Source: Mycteria americana (lineage: Eukaryota > Chordata > Aves > Ciconiiformes > Ciconiidae). From it: 64,000 nt of DNA. The stretch spans positions 34,280,316 to 34,344,315 of the forward strand of contig NC_134372.1 in NCBI RefSeq assembly GCF_035582795.1, read 5' to 3'. The notes under the pieces were generated by a model. It was given only the letters and a program-made list of their open reading frames with translations. It did no database searches and had not been told where the DNA came from. The position numbers and the translations under genes are program-made. Shown in pieces: positions 27,691 to 39,255 of this stretch (its first letter is position 1; each line of letters starts with the position of its first letter).

Positions 27691-30600
27691 TCCCCATTCT
27701 GCTTATTTTCTTTTCCTGTTTCCTAACCTCCCCAGAAGGACAGGATTGCTACTTCTTGCCTTTGGAAACACTTTTGGCTCATCAGGGTTTTCCCTCTTTG
27801 TCCTGCTACTGGCAGAGGTTATCTCAGGAGCCCCTCTTTTATCTCCAGAAGGGATCTCATTGCTAAACAAGAGTCCTGGGCAGGATTTACACCCTTCCTC
27901 TGGAAACACAGGAAGCTTGTGTCAATTCCTGCTCATTCACAGACTCATGTCGGCTTGTCAGGGACTATCGTTTGTTAAAAATTTAACAGAGGAAGCCTGA
28001 CAGGATTGGTCTCTTGGTGCTACAACCATATAAATATTTAATAATGACATGATGATACATTTCTATTAACACAGCTGGCATTCTGCACTTAAGCACAATG
28101 GGATAATAGTTCTCTTTATGACTATGCAGCCAGTAAAATACTTATGTAATAGGTGGATGGACCAAAGCTACAGTGAACAGTGCAGAAGAGGCAATGTCTT
28201 ATGACCAAAGTGGCAGAAATCCCTAGTGATTTTCCCATAAACTACGGCTATTTGTGGACTCTGAAAGGATTTCAGAATTGGGGACTCTTGAGCCAGAATT
28301 TCTATGTATGTTTGCCTACATCCATTGTGCATCAAAGGGTGTGCCATGGACTTGCTGGAATGATGATGCCATGTTCCCAGACCTCGTAGAGACTTCAGGT
28401 GCTTGTTTCAGATGTGTTATGAACAGAGGAGTGACTGCTGTAGCTGTACTCTTTAATAAACTCTCCTTTCATGATGAATCTGGCCAAATTTTGGAATTTT
28501 ATGCTGTTAATACCCAAGTCCATGAGTTGTTCCACTGACTGCTGTGGGAGACTTTGTGGAGCAGGGTATAGATTACTTATAATCAAGGAATCATAATCTC
28601 CTCTAAAAATTACTGGAGAAAGCAAAATATCAAGTTTTATCACCCTCTCTCTTCCATTTATTCACTTTGTCTCATCTATAAAGTCATGTGGTTAGGGACA
28701 GTTCGAACTGAGGGAGGAACAATGCATTTTTACCTTTTTAAAATGTACCTATTTGATTTACCTATCAAATCTAGTTTTCTCTAGTCTTCTGAAGTATTTC
28801 TTGAACATAAACATTTGAAACTGGACTTAGTTCATAATTGGGAAATTGTTTAAAGATATTTGTTTTCCTCTCAGCCCTTTACTCTGTATTTGAATTGAAG
28901 TAAATAACAAAAGCAAGCCAACAATGTTTAACAGGCTGATCAAAAGTACTGCTTCTTCACTGCTCATATTTTTACTTCTTTGTTCAGTAACACGTAATGC
29001 CACAGACCGTCCAGTTCAAGGTAGGTTAGAGCAGAGTTACTTATTTATCCAATTAAATAAAGTTCTTCTCTACACTCATGACTGAAAAATCTGTGCCACT
29101 CAGTCAAGTAGGGGTGAATGCTGGGCGCTATGCAGCAAGGACAGAACTGTTCTCAATCATGTGCATGGTGGCACTGGACCGGTTCAATGTGAAAAAGCAG
29201 ATGGTACAGTGTATAGGTAGGTTGATACACCGGATACAAGACCTGCTATATACTCCCTCTGAGCTACTTTCACATCTGGGGCCTGCAGGCTGAGTCTTAA
29301 GCTAGCAATGCATCTAATATATGTGCAAGCATAAAAGGAATCTTTCCCTGCCTTTCTTCTCAACTTACAGAAATATTCCAATTAGTTGTTTCAGGTGGGA
29401 GAAGAAGGGGAAGAAATTTGGAGCAGGGGAAATGTGTGACTGTTGACTTTGCAGTAGCTCTGTCAAAAAAATGTATTCTACTTTTAATACACACCATTTG
29501 GAAAGCAAAGCCTCTTTTAAAATGCTTCAGAACTCATGTCCTTTTTAATTGCCTGGAATTCATGGTGGCTGTGTGAGAAAGCCATAAACATATACAATCA
29601 TAAAAACACATTTAGACAACCCAAACAGAATCAGTGCCATATTATTTTAGTTTATTATTCCTAGTGGAGTACAGATTGGTCTTCCTACTTTGATATTTAT
29701 TTATACCAAGGAACTACAAGAACATAAATGCCACTCTTGGGATAATCCTAATGCTGGGGCCGAACAGAATACACATTGCATCTGTCTCATTTGCAGTAAA
29801 ATGAAGGAGTGTTTAGGAGTAACCCTGCTAATGAAGGACAAAGTTGAAGGTCAAATGTAGTCTTCAGAATGAACGTGTCACCGTGAAGCTGAGAACTGTA
29901 GTTCTGCATTAAAAAGTTTTCTTAAAATATCAAATAACTAAGATGGGAAAAAGGAAAATGTAGCTCTTCGGTTTTATTATTCCTTTTTCTTTGAAGCCAT
30001 TCAAGGATTCTGTTCAAGACTTTAGTACTCATATGAAAAATTAATGATGGGTTTTTGCTAGACAGAAAGCCTTCTTATTTTGCACATGATTAACAAAGAA
30101 AACTCAATGCAGAAATGAGATACTCAGCAGGGGGTGGTTCTCTGGAAGGCCAGCTCACAGCTTCACACCAGAACATTTATTGACATGGGAAAATACCCAC
30201 TTTTGTCCAAAGACAGTTAAACAGATAGGATATGTGCAGGGCTGTACGTACTGAATAACAAGGAACAGATTCTCGACAAAGGAAAATGTCAACCAAAATA
30301 AACAAACAGCCTAGCAGCAGGCTGACCCTGCGCCGTGCCTGTGGGCTGTTTTGAGTCTACTGCAGAGCCAAGTGCAATGTTAGTCTTTTGCTAGTTATTG
30401 TCAGGAAGTAGATTATCAGCTGAAAGGCTGGAGGGTGACTTCAGACAGTCTGCCTGTAGCAGAAGAAAAGCCAAGGACATGTAGGCGGTATATGAGATGT
30501 ACAAGCCAGATCTGCACTCTGCTCACATGCTATTTGGGTTTGATGTTCCTCACCTACAAAGATCTCATTTTCGAGGGTCTGGGTACTTCTCTCACAGGTC

Positions 30601-33320
30601 TTTTCCCACATGTAAAATCTCAGAGCTTGCCCAACTAAAAGCATCCTGGTTTAACCCTGTTGTTCCTGGGTACACCCCTCAATTTTTAAACCTTCTTGTT
30701 TTGTTCTAGTCAGCCAACTACATGCATTTTCTGGGATTCAGAAGGGTCATCTGCTACCCACACATTCAAGAGGAAAGCGACCCCAAAAAAGGTATAAATT
30801 TTACAAGTTATAATGCAAGTACAATGAGTTTTACTTATTTTAAGCTTAAGAAAAGACAAACATCTGTTACTAGTGTATACTTATGATTTGGCACCGAGTA
30901 CAGGAGGCTTTTATAAATATTTGTTAAATACCACAGGGCACTACAAAGAGCTGAGTGGGGTTATAAATCTCAGGTCAGACTCAGGGTTTCAGGTGTCAAA
31001 CAAGAATGAAGCAGAGCACCCTGGACAAACTGGACCAGAAAGCTTTCTTTCCTTTTCTTGTTACACTAATAAATGGAGAATGACACCCCCCCACCCACCC
31101 AATACTGCCGTTATGAACTACAAGCTCTATTTGTCTGTAGGTTCAAAAAGGAGTTATGTTAGTTTTCAAAGTACTATGCATAAGTACACATGAAAGGTGC
31201 AGAATTAGTCTCAAACAAAAGAAGTCTTCCATGTAGAAACTTGATTTCCTTAAAACCTCGTTCCCATAGCAAGGATGAACGTTTCCCGTGCCATCTGGAG
31301 TGCCTCTTGCTTTTGAGATAAGGAAATCTGGGGAACATTAAAGTTGATAAGAACTGGTCTTTTGCAGGAGGATGCAAGGTAGAGTTTATAAGTTATCATT
31401 TCTAAATGATAGGGAATCAGTTAGATATAGAGAGACATGAAGCCACAAATAGAGCACCTGATAACAGCACTTATGAGCTTTTCTAAAAGGCTTCATATTT
31501 TGTCTGATTTGGTTATAGTTTGTTTGCTTGAGCAATTCTTTTGAAGTTATCTACAGTGGGGGCACTGAAATGCAGTGACTAGTGTACAATTATAGAACCA
31601 GGTTGGCAGAATGATTGAACTGGCTAACTGCCATTTTCACAGCAATTATTTTTTTCTCTTGGATTTTTAGACCAGATCCCTGCAGGAACAGATTGAGTGG
31701 AGTTTTTATATTGTTATTATGAATGTTTTGATATTGCAGTAATGATTTTTTGATATTTGATAATAAAGCCTTGAGATGATAGCAGTGGAAGCCTCAGAGT
31801 AGCTCTCATAATCCATTGATTCTGTGGTTTTTCATGGTGAATTTTTTTTTGCTACCATTGGTTGTTCGTTTTTTTAATTATTTTTGTGGGGATTTCTCTC
31901 ACTGTTGTTGCCTACCACACAGTGCTGCTACATATGATGTATATACAAAAAATGCACTTACATTATCCTGTCAAGTGCTAATAACCAAATACAAAGCAGC
32001 ACAGCCCAAGTTTGGTCCTGCATCACTAAACTCAGTGAGAGCTTCGCTTCGGCTACATTAAAAAAAGGATCAGGTCCTATCTGAGAACAGCTGGATGTTT
32101 TTGATACAGTGAGATTATATTCCAGTCTGTAACTCAAAATTTAGACAGAGAGTAGGTTTTAGGAATTAATATAATTTATATCCCTAAATTGTAATCTTTC
32201 TAGAACAGGAATGGTATTGCAATGTGTAATCTGCAAAACACCCTGACTATTTTGGCAGGGAAGGCAGAATTCGATGACAGGATTGTAACTACAGCTGTGA
32301 AGCGCAGAACTAGAGACGTGCCTGCGAGGGAGAGGTGCCCTGTGCTCCTGGGAGCCTCCCACTCATGGGAGCAGCCGGGTCTCACTGTTGCACCCTCACC
32401 AGCCAAGAAGCCGTTTCTGCCCTGGCTTGCCCAAACTTAGCCTCGTGCCGATGAGTGGCAGTCTTGGTTTGCCCATCGGCTGCTGCCAAGCAGATGGCAC
32501 CGGCTGTGTTTTCCTCACCTTTGCTCAGCAAGAGCTGTAATTTGTGTTTCCTTCTGCTCCCCAACCAAAAGTGTCCATGAAGTCTTACAGGCATGTATTT
32601 ATTCTTGAGACTTACAATGCTTTTTTATTCCGGCTGAGATTGACTGACAGGCTCAAAAGTTCCTGTAGGGCAATATGAGAGAAAAATAAGGACAGACAGA
32701 CAGCAATGGCATGACCCTCATTTCCTTAGGAAACCAAGCTAAAAATGAAAATGTAACCTCAGACCCTTTGCTGAGGGCTTCTCCTTTGAAAGCCAGGATA
32801 AGCACAGATATATCCCAGATCAGAAAAGACATGTGGAGATTACTGTATTCTTGTGACTATATTAAAGGAGTCAAGAAAAGAAACTAATTGTGAATAGCTT
32901 TTAAGTCCTCTTAAATCGCTATTATTATTACAATTATTAATAATAATTTTATTGTATTTACTTGTCAAAGGAAAAAACGGTCCCATGGTACAGTTAAAAC
33001 CAGAGAGGGATACCTGGACGACGATGTGGATGTGCATGCAGAGGTGCTCCCCCACCCTGGCTCTCCGCTCGAGGGACAGACTGAGGAGTGGGCTGCTGCC
33101 ATGTACTGCACCTGGCTGCAACCATGCAGGCAGGTACAAAAAAACGAGAAAGGAGGCTGGCATCGGCGTCCCTTCCCTAGGTAAGGTATACATACAGCAG
33201 AGAGAGCAGAGAGGTTTTCGATTTTTGTCTCATGTAACAGGAGGGAGGTAAGGTGTGTGGAGCGAGCTCAGGAGAGGAAAGCCGCGTGTCCTCCCCAGGC
33301 TACGCTCGCCTATGGGCTGT
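27691..33320. other. Gene desert, segment 5
   Basis: No gene or transposon is recognised. Minor features only: a C-rich tract with CCCACCC repeats (31084-31100) and short A/T runs. Confidence 0.6.
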
Positions 33321-33770
33321 AGTCGCTCACAGGCAATTTGTAACCATTTAGGTGGGTGTTCTGTATCTGCATGACTTGACTTTAAAGCTTTATTGAAGCT
33401 CTTCAGTCAATTCACTAGTGACCTTGAAAGATCCTATCACGTGTGCTGGCAATTGTGTAGTTGATGTATTTCCATACGACGCACTAAACGCTTACATATT
33501 GGAAAAGTCATTTGGTCTGTTAGAACTTGCATGGAGAAATACAAATATTTCATAAGGACAAGTGGGCAGATTATTCTCAGGCTATTGATTCCACATTTTG
33601 GTCTGCTGAAAACCTGCTGCTAAATAGACCTCCCTACTGGAGAGACTGAGCAAAATGGCCATTACAGGGAGAGACTCTGGGGATTTATTGATTGGACATG
33701 AGAACACTAATCATGAAATAGCAAAGATTGTGCATGCTGTTGCAACTACTATTTGCATAAAAAGGTAACA
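33321..33770. promoter_or_regulatory. Candidate conserved non-coding element
   Basis: Sequence rich in factor-like motifs with no repeat character, including CACGTG within ATCACGTGTGC, GGGGATTTATTGATTGGAC, GAACACTAATCATG and TATTTGCATAAA. It has retained CpGs (CATACGACGCACTAAACG) that are otherwise scarce in the desert. The assignment is by appearance only. Confidence 0.3.
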
Positions 33771-35094
33771 CTTCAGTGTTGGGAAGCCAGATTTTTTCAG
33801 AACGTTAACAGTAGCTGTCCTAGATCGAGTCGTATCCCTTGCCACAGCCAGCAGGGCAGCCTGTTCCTCAGGCTTCTCATTTTCCAGCATCTAGAGAACT
33901 GGGACAACACACACAAAATGTTGTCTGTAACAAGTAAGTTAGCAAATACATTTGCTACACCAGATAGATACGGAAAACAAAACTCCTATCTCCAGCAAAC
34001 CTACAGAATAATGTTTTCTCTCTCAAGCATACTTGAAAACAGCATCAATTTTGGATTTTGAAATGGCTAATTGATTTTCTATTTGATTCTTGTAATCAAG
34101 AAGTTAATTCAATTAATTTCAATCAATTCTTGTAATCAAATTCTTGTAAACTTTCCTTCCTCCTGACATGCTACTTTTGTCAACTTCAAGTATTGAAAAT
34201 TCAAAAATGAGGAGGCCTTTAAAATTTTGAGTAAGACTAGACTGTTATACAGTTTACTCTTTCACAACAATATTTGTTTATTTCCCCTTTATCTTTCTGG
34301 TTTATTTGTTGTTGGTTTTTTTATGTCGCTCATCAAAGAGACTAAAAATGTGGATAGAGAATTTCTAGACTTTTTTTAAACAAAGGCCAAATTTTGCACA
34401 TGTTTATGTAGCTCCAAGCTTTATGACTTTAAGAAAACACATATGAAATTACAACATTCGTTACCAGACTAGGCAAAACTTAGTAAGCTGTAAATGTTTG
34501 CCACAGAATTTACCTGGATGAGATACTTTGCAATTTCCACATATGTCCTTTTCTAGCTCTGTCACTAAGCTGGTAGAGTTACTCATGAAAAACACCCATG
34601 AGCACATTCATTGAGGGTTTCACTTGGAGAATAATGTATACAGCCAGAAACCAAAACATGTTAACAGAGAGTTTATGAGCCCCAAACAAAAGCTCACAGT
34701 ATATAGAGTATTTAGGTAACCAGCTGCCAACACCTCTGCACAGCATTCTCTGGTCCTTCTGAGTGCTGCCAGGGACTTGCAGTCCAGTCTCCTGGTTGTC
34801 CCTTTCCCCCACCTTTGCTGCAGTCCTGTTTCTTTTGGATGAGGGCAGGGAACTCTGGTTCAGGGGTGTGGGCCTGGCTCACAAGCCCCCAGAATCTGGG
34901 GACAATAGTCACTGGGCTCTGAACTGGTCAAGAGCACATAAGGTGTTTTAAGAGGCAGGGGCAAGTCGGTCAGAGAGAGAAACAGATGGGGGACGGTTGT
35001 TCATTATATATCATGCGTGGTCAGTCTTGGAGAGAGACCGTGAACAAGGGAAACCTTTGTGTGCATCTTCTTAGGCACTTGCTAGTCCTCTGCT
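33771..35094. other. Gene desert, segment 6
   Basis: No gene is seen. A local duplication gives three copies of ATTCTTGTAA(TCAA): 34086-34099, 34126-34139 and a partial one at 34140-34149. Confidence 0.6.
34086..34149 (+). repeat. Local triplication of ATTCTTGTAATCAA
   Basis: Two full copies and one partial copy (ATTCTTGTAA) lie within 64 bp and are separated by AATT-rich sequence. This is a small slippage-type duplication without recognised function. Confidence 0.85.
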
Positions 35095-35129
35095 TTGTCA
35101 GCGGAGATGCCAGGCATCTCCGCTGGCAA
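35095..35129. repeat. Near-perfect 35-bp palindrome
   Basis: Arms of 17 bp (TTGTCAGCGGAGATGCC and GGCATCTCCGCTGGCAA) flank a single central A, with 16 of 17 positions complementary; the exception is a T-G pair. The stem is GC-rich. The loop is too short for a standard miRNA precursor. A second, separate hairpin (GTACCCATT/AATGGGTAC, 35308-35316/35321-35329) lies about 200 bp away. Confidence 0.9.
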
Positions 35130-35307
35130 CCCTAACAGGAGGATTGCAAGGTATCTGTAGAGGGCAGGCAGTTATATAGCTCTGAATGGGCTTGGAGGAC
35201 TTATGTCCATGTATTTAATCTGTCTTGTGGCATTTCTCCCTTGTTTTACCACTCTTTGGCCACACCAGCCACCTTATGAATATCAGAGTCCAAGATTTAG
35301 AAAATAG

Positions 35308-35329
35308 GTACCCATTTTCTAATGGGTAC
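35308..35329. repeat. 9-bp perfect inverted repeat, 4-nt loop
   Basis: GTACCCATT and AATGGGTAC are separated by TTCT. It lies near the larger palindrome at 35095. The region between could be a decayed, unrecognised element, but I cannot identify one. Confidence 0.85.
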
Positions 35330-38300
35330 TGAAACCTAGACCCCACAACAAAACATTCACCACCTTTTCAGAAGCATCTATAAGTAAAGGCTGACACAAA
35401 TAATAATTTAGTTTTGTTTGTGCTAGGGGCTAGACCCAATGAAAGATCTAATCCATAATTCCATGTACAAGTGGATGCAAACTGTACCAATTCAGTGCAG
35501 ACCACAGAATTGTTGGAGTTTCCTATCCTCCTGTACACTTGGGCATGTCGGAAGCAACCAGTTCTGCATGAATGTATGAGGAAGCTACATTATGTAGCTC
35601 CTGGAGTGCAGTATGATTTTGTTTAAGGTAGAAATCAGAATGGCCTAGACTGAGCTCTTCTACCTTAGGTGCAACTCCCTCTGATTACGGGCTGATGGTA
35701 TGCTGTATCTAGTGCCTGCAGTTCTCAGTTCTTTGCAGATGGGATTCAACAAGGTGTCTCAAGCACCAGTAGCTCCATGAAGTACTTTACCAAATAGGGT
35801 CCTGAAAGACATCAGTCCCTTAAATGCCAGTTTGGCCTGCTGAGGGAGCAGTGGATTCACTCCATATCTGATGAGAGGATTCAAATTGCCAGTTCAGTGG
35901 GAGAATCTTTCTGTTGTAGGGATGAAAAGCTCAGAGGACCTCACTCATGCTTAGTGCTCTTGTAATTAAATGTTACACACTTGACGAGCATTGCATTGCA
36001 AGCCTCAAGGCTAATTTACATGTTACCACCAAAATGTCTTATTTTAGTTTGCTTGTAAAAATACTGTACAGACATCATTGCATGTCATTGCAAATGGTTT
36101 GTATCAATGATGCTTGGGTGACTCTCAAAATTACTAAAAGCTGTACATAATTACTGCTGAAGAGCCCCGTACAGAACCGATAATACTTCCTCTACAATAG
36201 CTATTTTATGACTAAGATGGCTTTCCTGATGTGACTCACAGTGCTAGGATCACAAACAAGCAGCCTGCCAGCAAATAAAGAATAGCTTTTTTGGGAAACA
36301 AAGTAGTTTGATTCAATTATAGTATTACATGTATAATTAAAGTATATGTCACTTTTCCAAGAGTTGCCCATAATTCAAAACAGTAAGACAGGGTGGGAGG
36401 AAGGAGAGACTAATGAAAGTAGATAGGAGCTACCTGTAAGAATGGTGATAGGTACGATCCCAATATAAGGTGTTTACTGGCACATTTAGATGCTTTATGT
36501 TGTAAAAGTTGCTTTTAGTGATTTGGGCCACATCACTCATGTCACTCTACACAATGGATGAGTGAAAAGAGAAGCAGCTTCTCAGGACTCTGGGATCCAT
36601 TTAGCACAGACCCCTTTATCAGTTTCTTGTTCTGAGGAGGTCATCCCACAAGTAACATCTCAATGCAGGCATATCAGATGGACTGAACTGCTGTTTCTTA
36701 CAATTCACTATTTCTTTAATACTTATTTGACTGACTTCAAAGCAATGCTAAAGCACTGCAACCATTTATTGGAATATATTAATAATAATAAATTAGAGTT
36801 TTATTCACTGAATTCCACCTCTTAGAAGAATAAACAACCTTGTGCAGATGCAGAAGAAAGGCAGAGAAAGACTAGATGACTTACCCACAGTCTGTAGCAG
36901 GTGAGCAGAAGAATTAGAAGCAGAACCTCTGGCCTCTGGCCTTTCTTCCAAATAATCTTTCCCGTGTTTGTGCCACAGTAAAATGATTTTGCATATATCC
37001 TACCTCAGAAATACAAAAAATATATGCAATATGCAAAGCAGCCAGTTGGACTGCCTTTTGGAATATATCATCATTTATGAAAGGTGCATCTTGAAGCCTA
37101 AACAGATTGTGTGCAATTAATTGCAAACTGTCAAAGAGACTACAGCACTTTACTGCCAATTTGTAAATTGTAAACCTAGTATGCAAAAGCGCTTAAGCAA
37201 GTGAGGTGAGTTTCTGTGGATAAAGGAAAGGCAATGCGTAAATGCAATGCAACACAATTTTTACCCTCCAGCCTTTAAGAATTTTGCTGACTTTGTAAGA
37301 AAATGGTGTGGTGCAGAGTCATTGAATGCAGCTCGGCTTCTCCATAAGTAAATATTTTACATAACCCAAATGAAGAAGTCCCAGCTTACTTGAAAAGCTA
37401 AAAGAATAAAAAAGTCATCAAGTGCAAAAAGAAAAACATTTTTCTAATTAAAATCTTGGTAAATACATAAGCATTTTTGTACCCTAAAGATGTGCTGAAC
37501 GATGGTAGTGAAGTGTGGATCATGCCAAATATAGGGGACTGCAAACAAAGCAGATTCCCTTTATGTCCTGATTCTGACCCTCAAATGATCTTTGTTATAA
37601 ATATGCTCATCCTGGTGGCTGGCCAATACCTGACTCGATTCCTTGTCCGGTGCTGTCTAGCTGCCTTTGTATCACTGCTGTTACCGTCCTATATCTCATT
37701 GTTCCCCTCTGTAATATTCAATAAATACAATATGTTTGGTGCTACTGCTGATCTGCTGAGCCACTCAGGCTTGGTTTCAGCTTCAAAAGAAAAATGATAA
37801 TGCCTGTCTTTCTAGGCTTGAACCCCTCTGGTGAATAGCATCACAAATGTAATACAGACCTTCAGTAATTACTGAAACAGCAGTTTGTCACAAGCTGCTG
37901 GCAGCACTGATGGACAATCTGCTTGTGGGTATAGTTAGAGGAAAGAATATGTAAGAAAATACATTTGTGACAGGCTTAACTTGGAAATTTCTTTTCAGGG
38001 GATGAAATGTACATGTGGAGGCAGTGTCGATGAAGAACTAGGTACCGATATTCATCAACAGTTCTTTCTACCTTTCTGGTGTTTAATATATATGCAAAAA
38101 TTACTCCAGTGTAAATGAGAATTTGGCCCAAGTAGTAGCCACAACTACATGAAGTGCAATTTGTATCTCCTTTGAAGTTCACGTACATCAGCAGTTTCCA
38201 AAACAAGTAGATTTGGCCCTTGGGGAAGAGGAGAACGGCCTACATATCCCAGTCACCCTCCACGCGGGTGCCATTGAGGGGGTCCTTGCGATGCTCAGTA

Positions 38301-39109
38301 AGTCAGAAAATCCCTTCTCCACACCCCTGAGCCTTGTAGCAGCCCCAGACCTTACTGCAACATACAGGCACTTCCCTGTGCTCTGTGAACCTGAAAAAAA
38401 TGGAAATCTAAAAGTCCGCTCTTCATGGAAGCAGTTCTCTTTATTCTTTTTCTTCCCTTATCTCGTAGTGTAAATGCCGTTCCAGAAATGACATAAAACA
38501 TCCAAATCTATGGGAGGTGAGGTAAATTCAAGGTTGAGAGAAGATGAAAGACAAAATGGACTCTGAGCCTGACAGGCTTTGGGTGGAGCTTTACAGGGAA
38601 TCAGCACTCCAAAGGATGCCGTCGCGGGGGGACCTGCCCACACAGGGGAAACGCAGGCCCAGCTCACTGCAAAATCAGAAATCTGGAACTGAGAGGAGGC
38701 AAGGCGCTGCTTGACCCAACCCAAATTGATAATGGCACTTTGTTTCACAGCTTAATAATATTTAAGCAATGTTGCTCCAATTAGTGAATGAAGACATTTG
38801 GTTTTCTATGAGATATATAGTCTCCTCCCCAAATTAATAAATTTTACTTCCTTTCAGGACTTTTTCCGAACTAGACTGCACTTGACTCTAGGTACAGAAG
38901 GTTTCCTTCAGAAATCTTTGCTGAGTTTATGGCACAAACAGCTATGTCCCTCCAGCCTTTATTAACTCAACTTACAAAATCTACGTGTCCACATCCCCTT
39001 GTTTGTTGTTTGTTGCACTGCTGGTGACTGCTCGTGTTTTAGCAGAAAAGGCTCTCCAGTCTGCAGCTATCGTATTTTCCCTCTCATGTCACTCAGGCAA
39101 ACTGCCTTG
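35330..39109. other. Gene desert, segment 7
   Basis: No gene is recognised. AT-rich sequence around 37200-37470 (GCGTAAATGCAATGC, CATAAGTAAATATTTTAC) may be constrained, but no firm evidence is visible. Confidence 0.6.
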
Positions 39110-39255
39110 CAGCTTGCCTGCCGCCGAGGTCGGAGCGGAGCCACTGGAGCCCGCTGGCCCCTGCCGGGGGCCCAGCACACCAGGCACCCGCTCGGCCCCG
39201 GGGAGCCGCCGGTGCGGACACGAGCCGGGCTCCCCAGCGCTGCCAGGAGCCAAAG
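39110..39255. promoter_or_regulatory. Small GC/CpG patch
   Basis: About 145 bp of G+C-rich, CpG-containing sequence (GCCGCCGAGGTCGGAGCGGAG, GGGAGCCGCCGGTGCGGAC) stands alone in AT-rich DNA. Overlapping frames of 81-126 codons on both strands pass through it and look compositional. It may be a minor CpG island or a chance GC patch. Confidence 0.4.

Noticed and set aside
35095-35129. miRNA precursor at the 35-bp palindrome
   Set aside because: The stem is 17 bp with a one-base centre. A pre-miRNA needs a longer stem and a real terminal loop.
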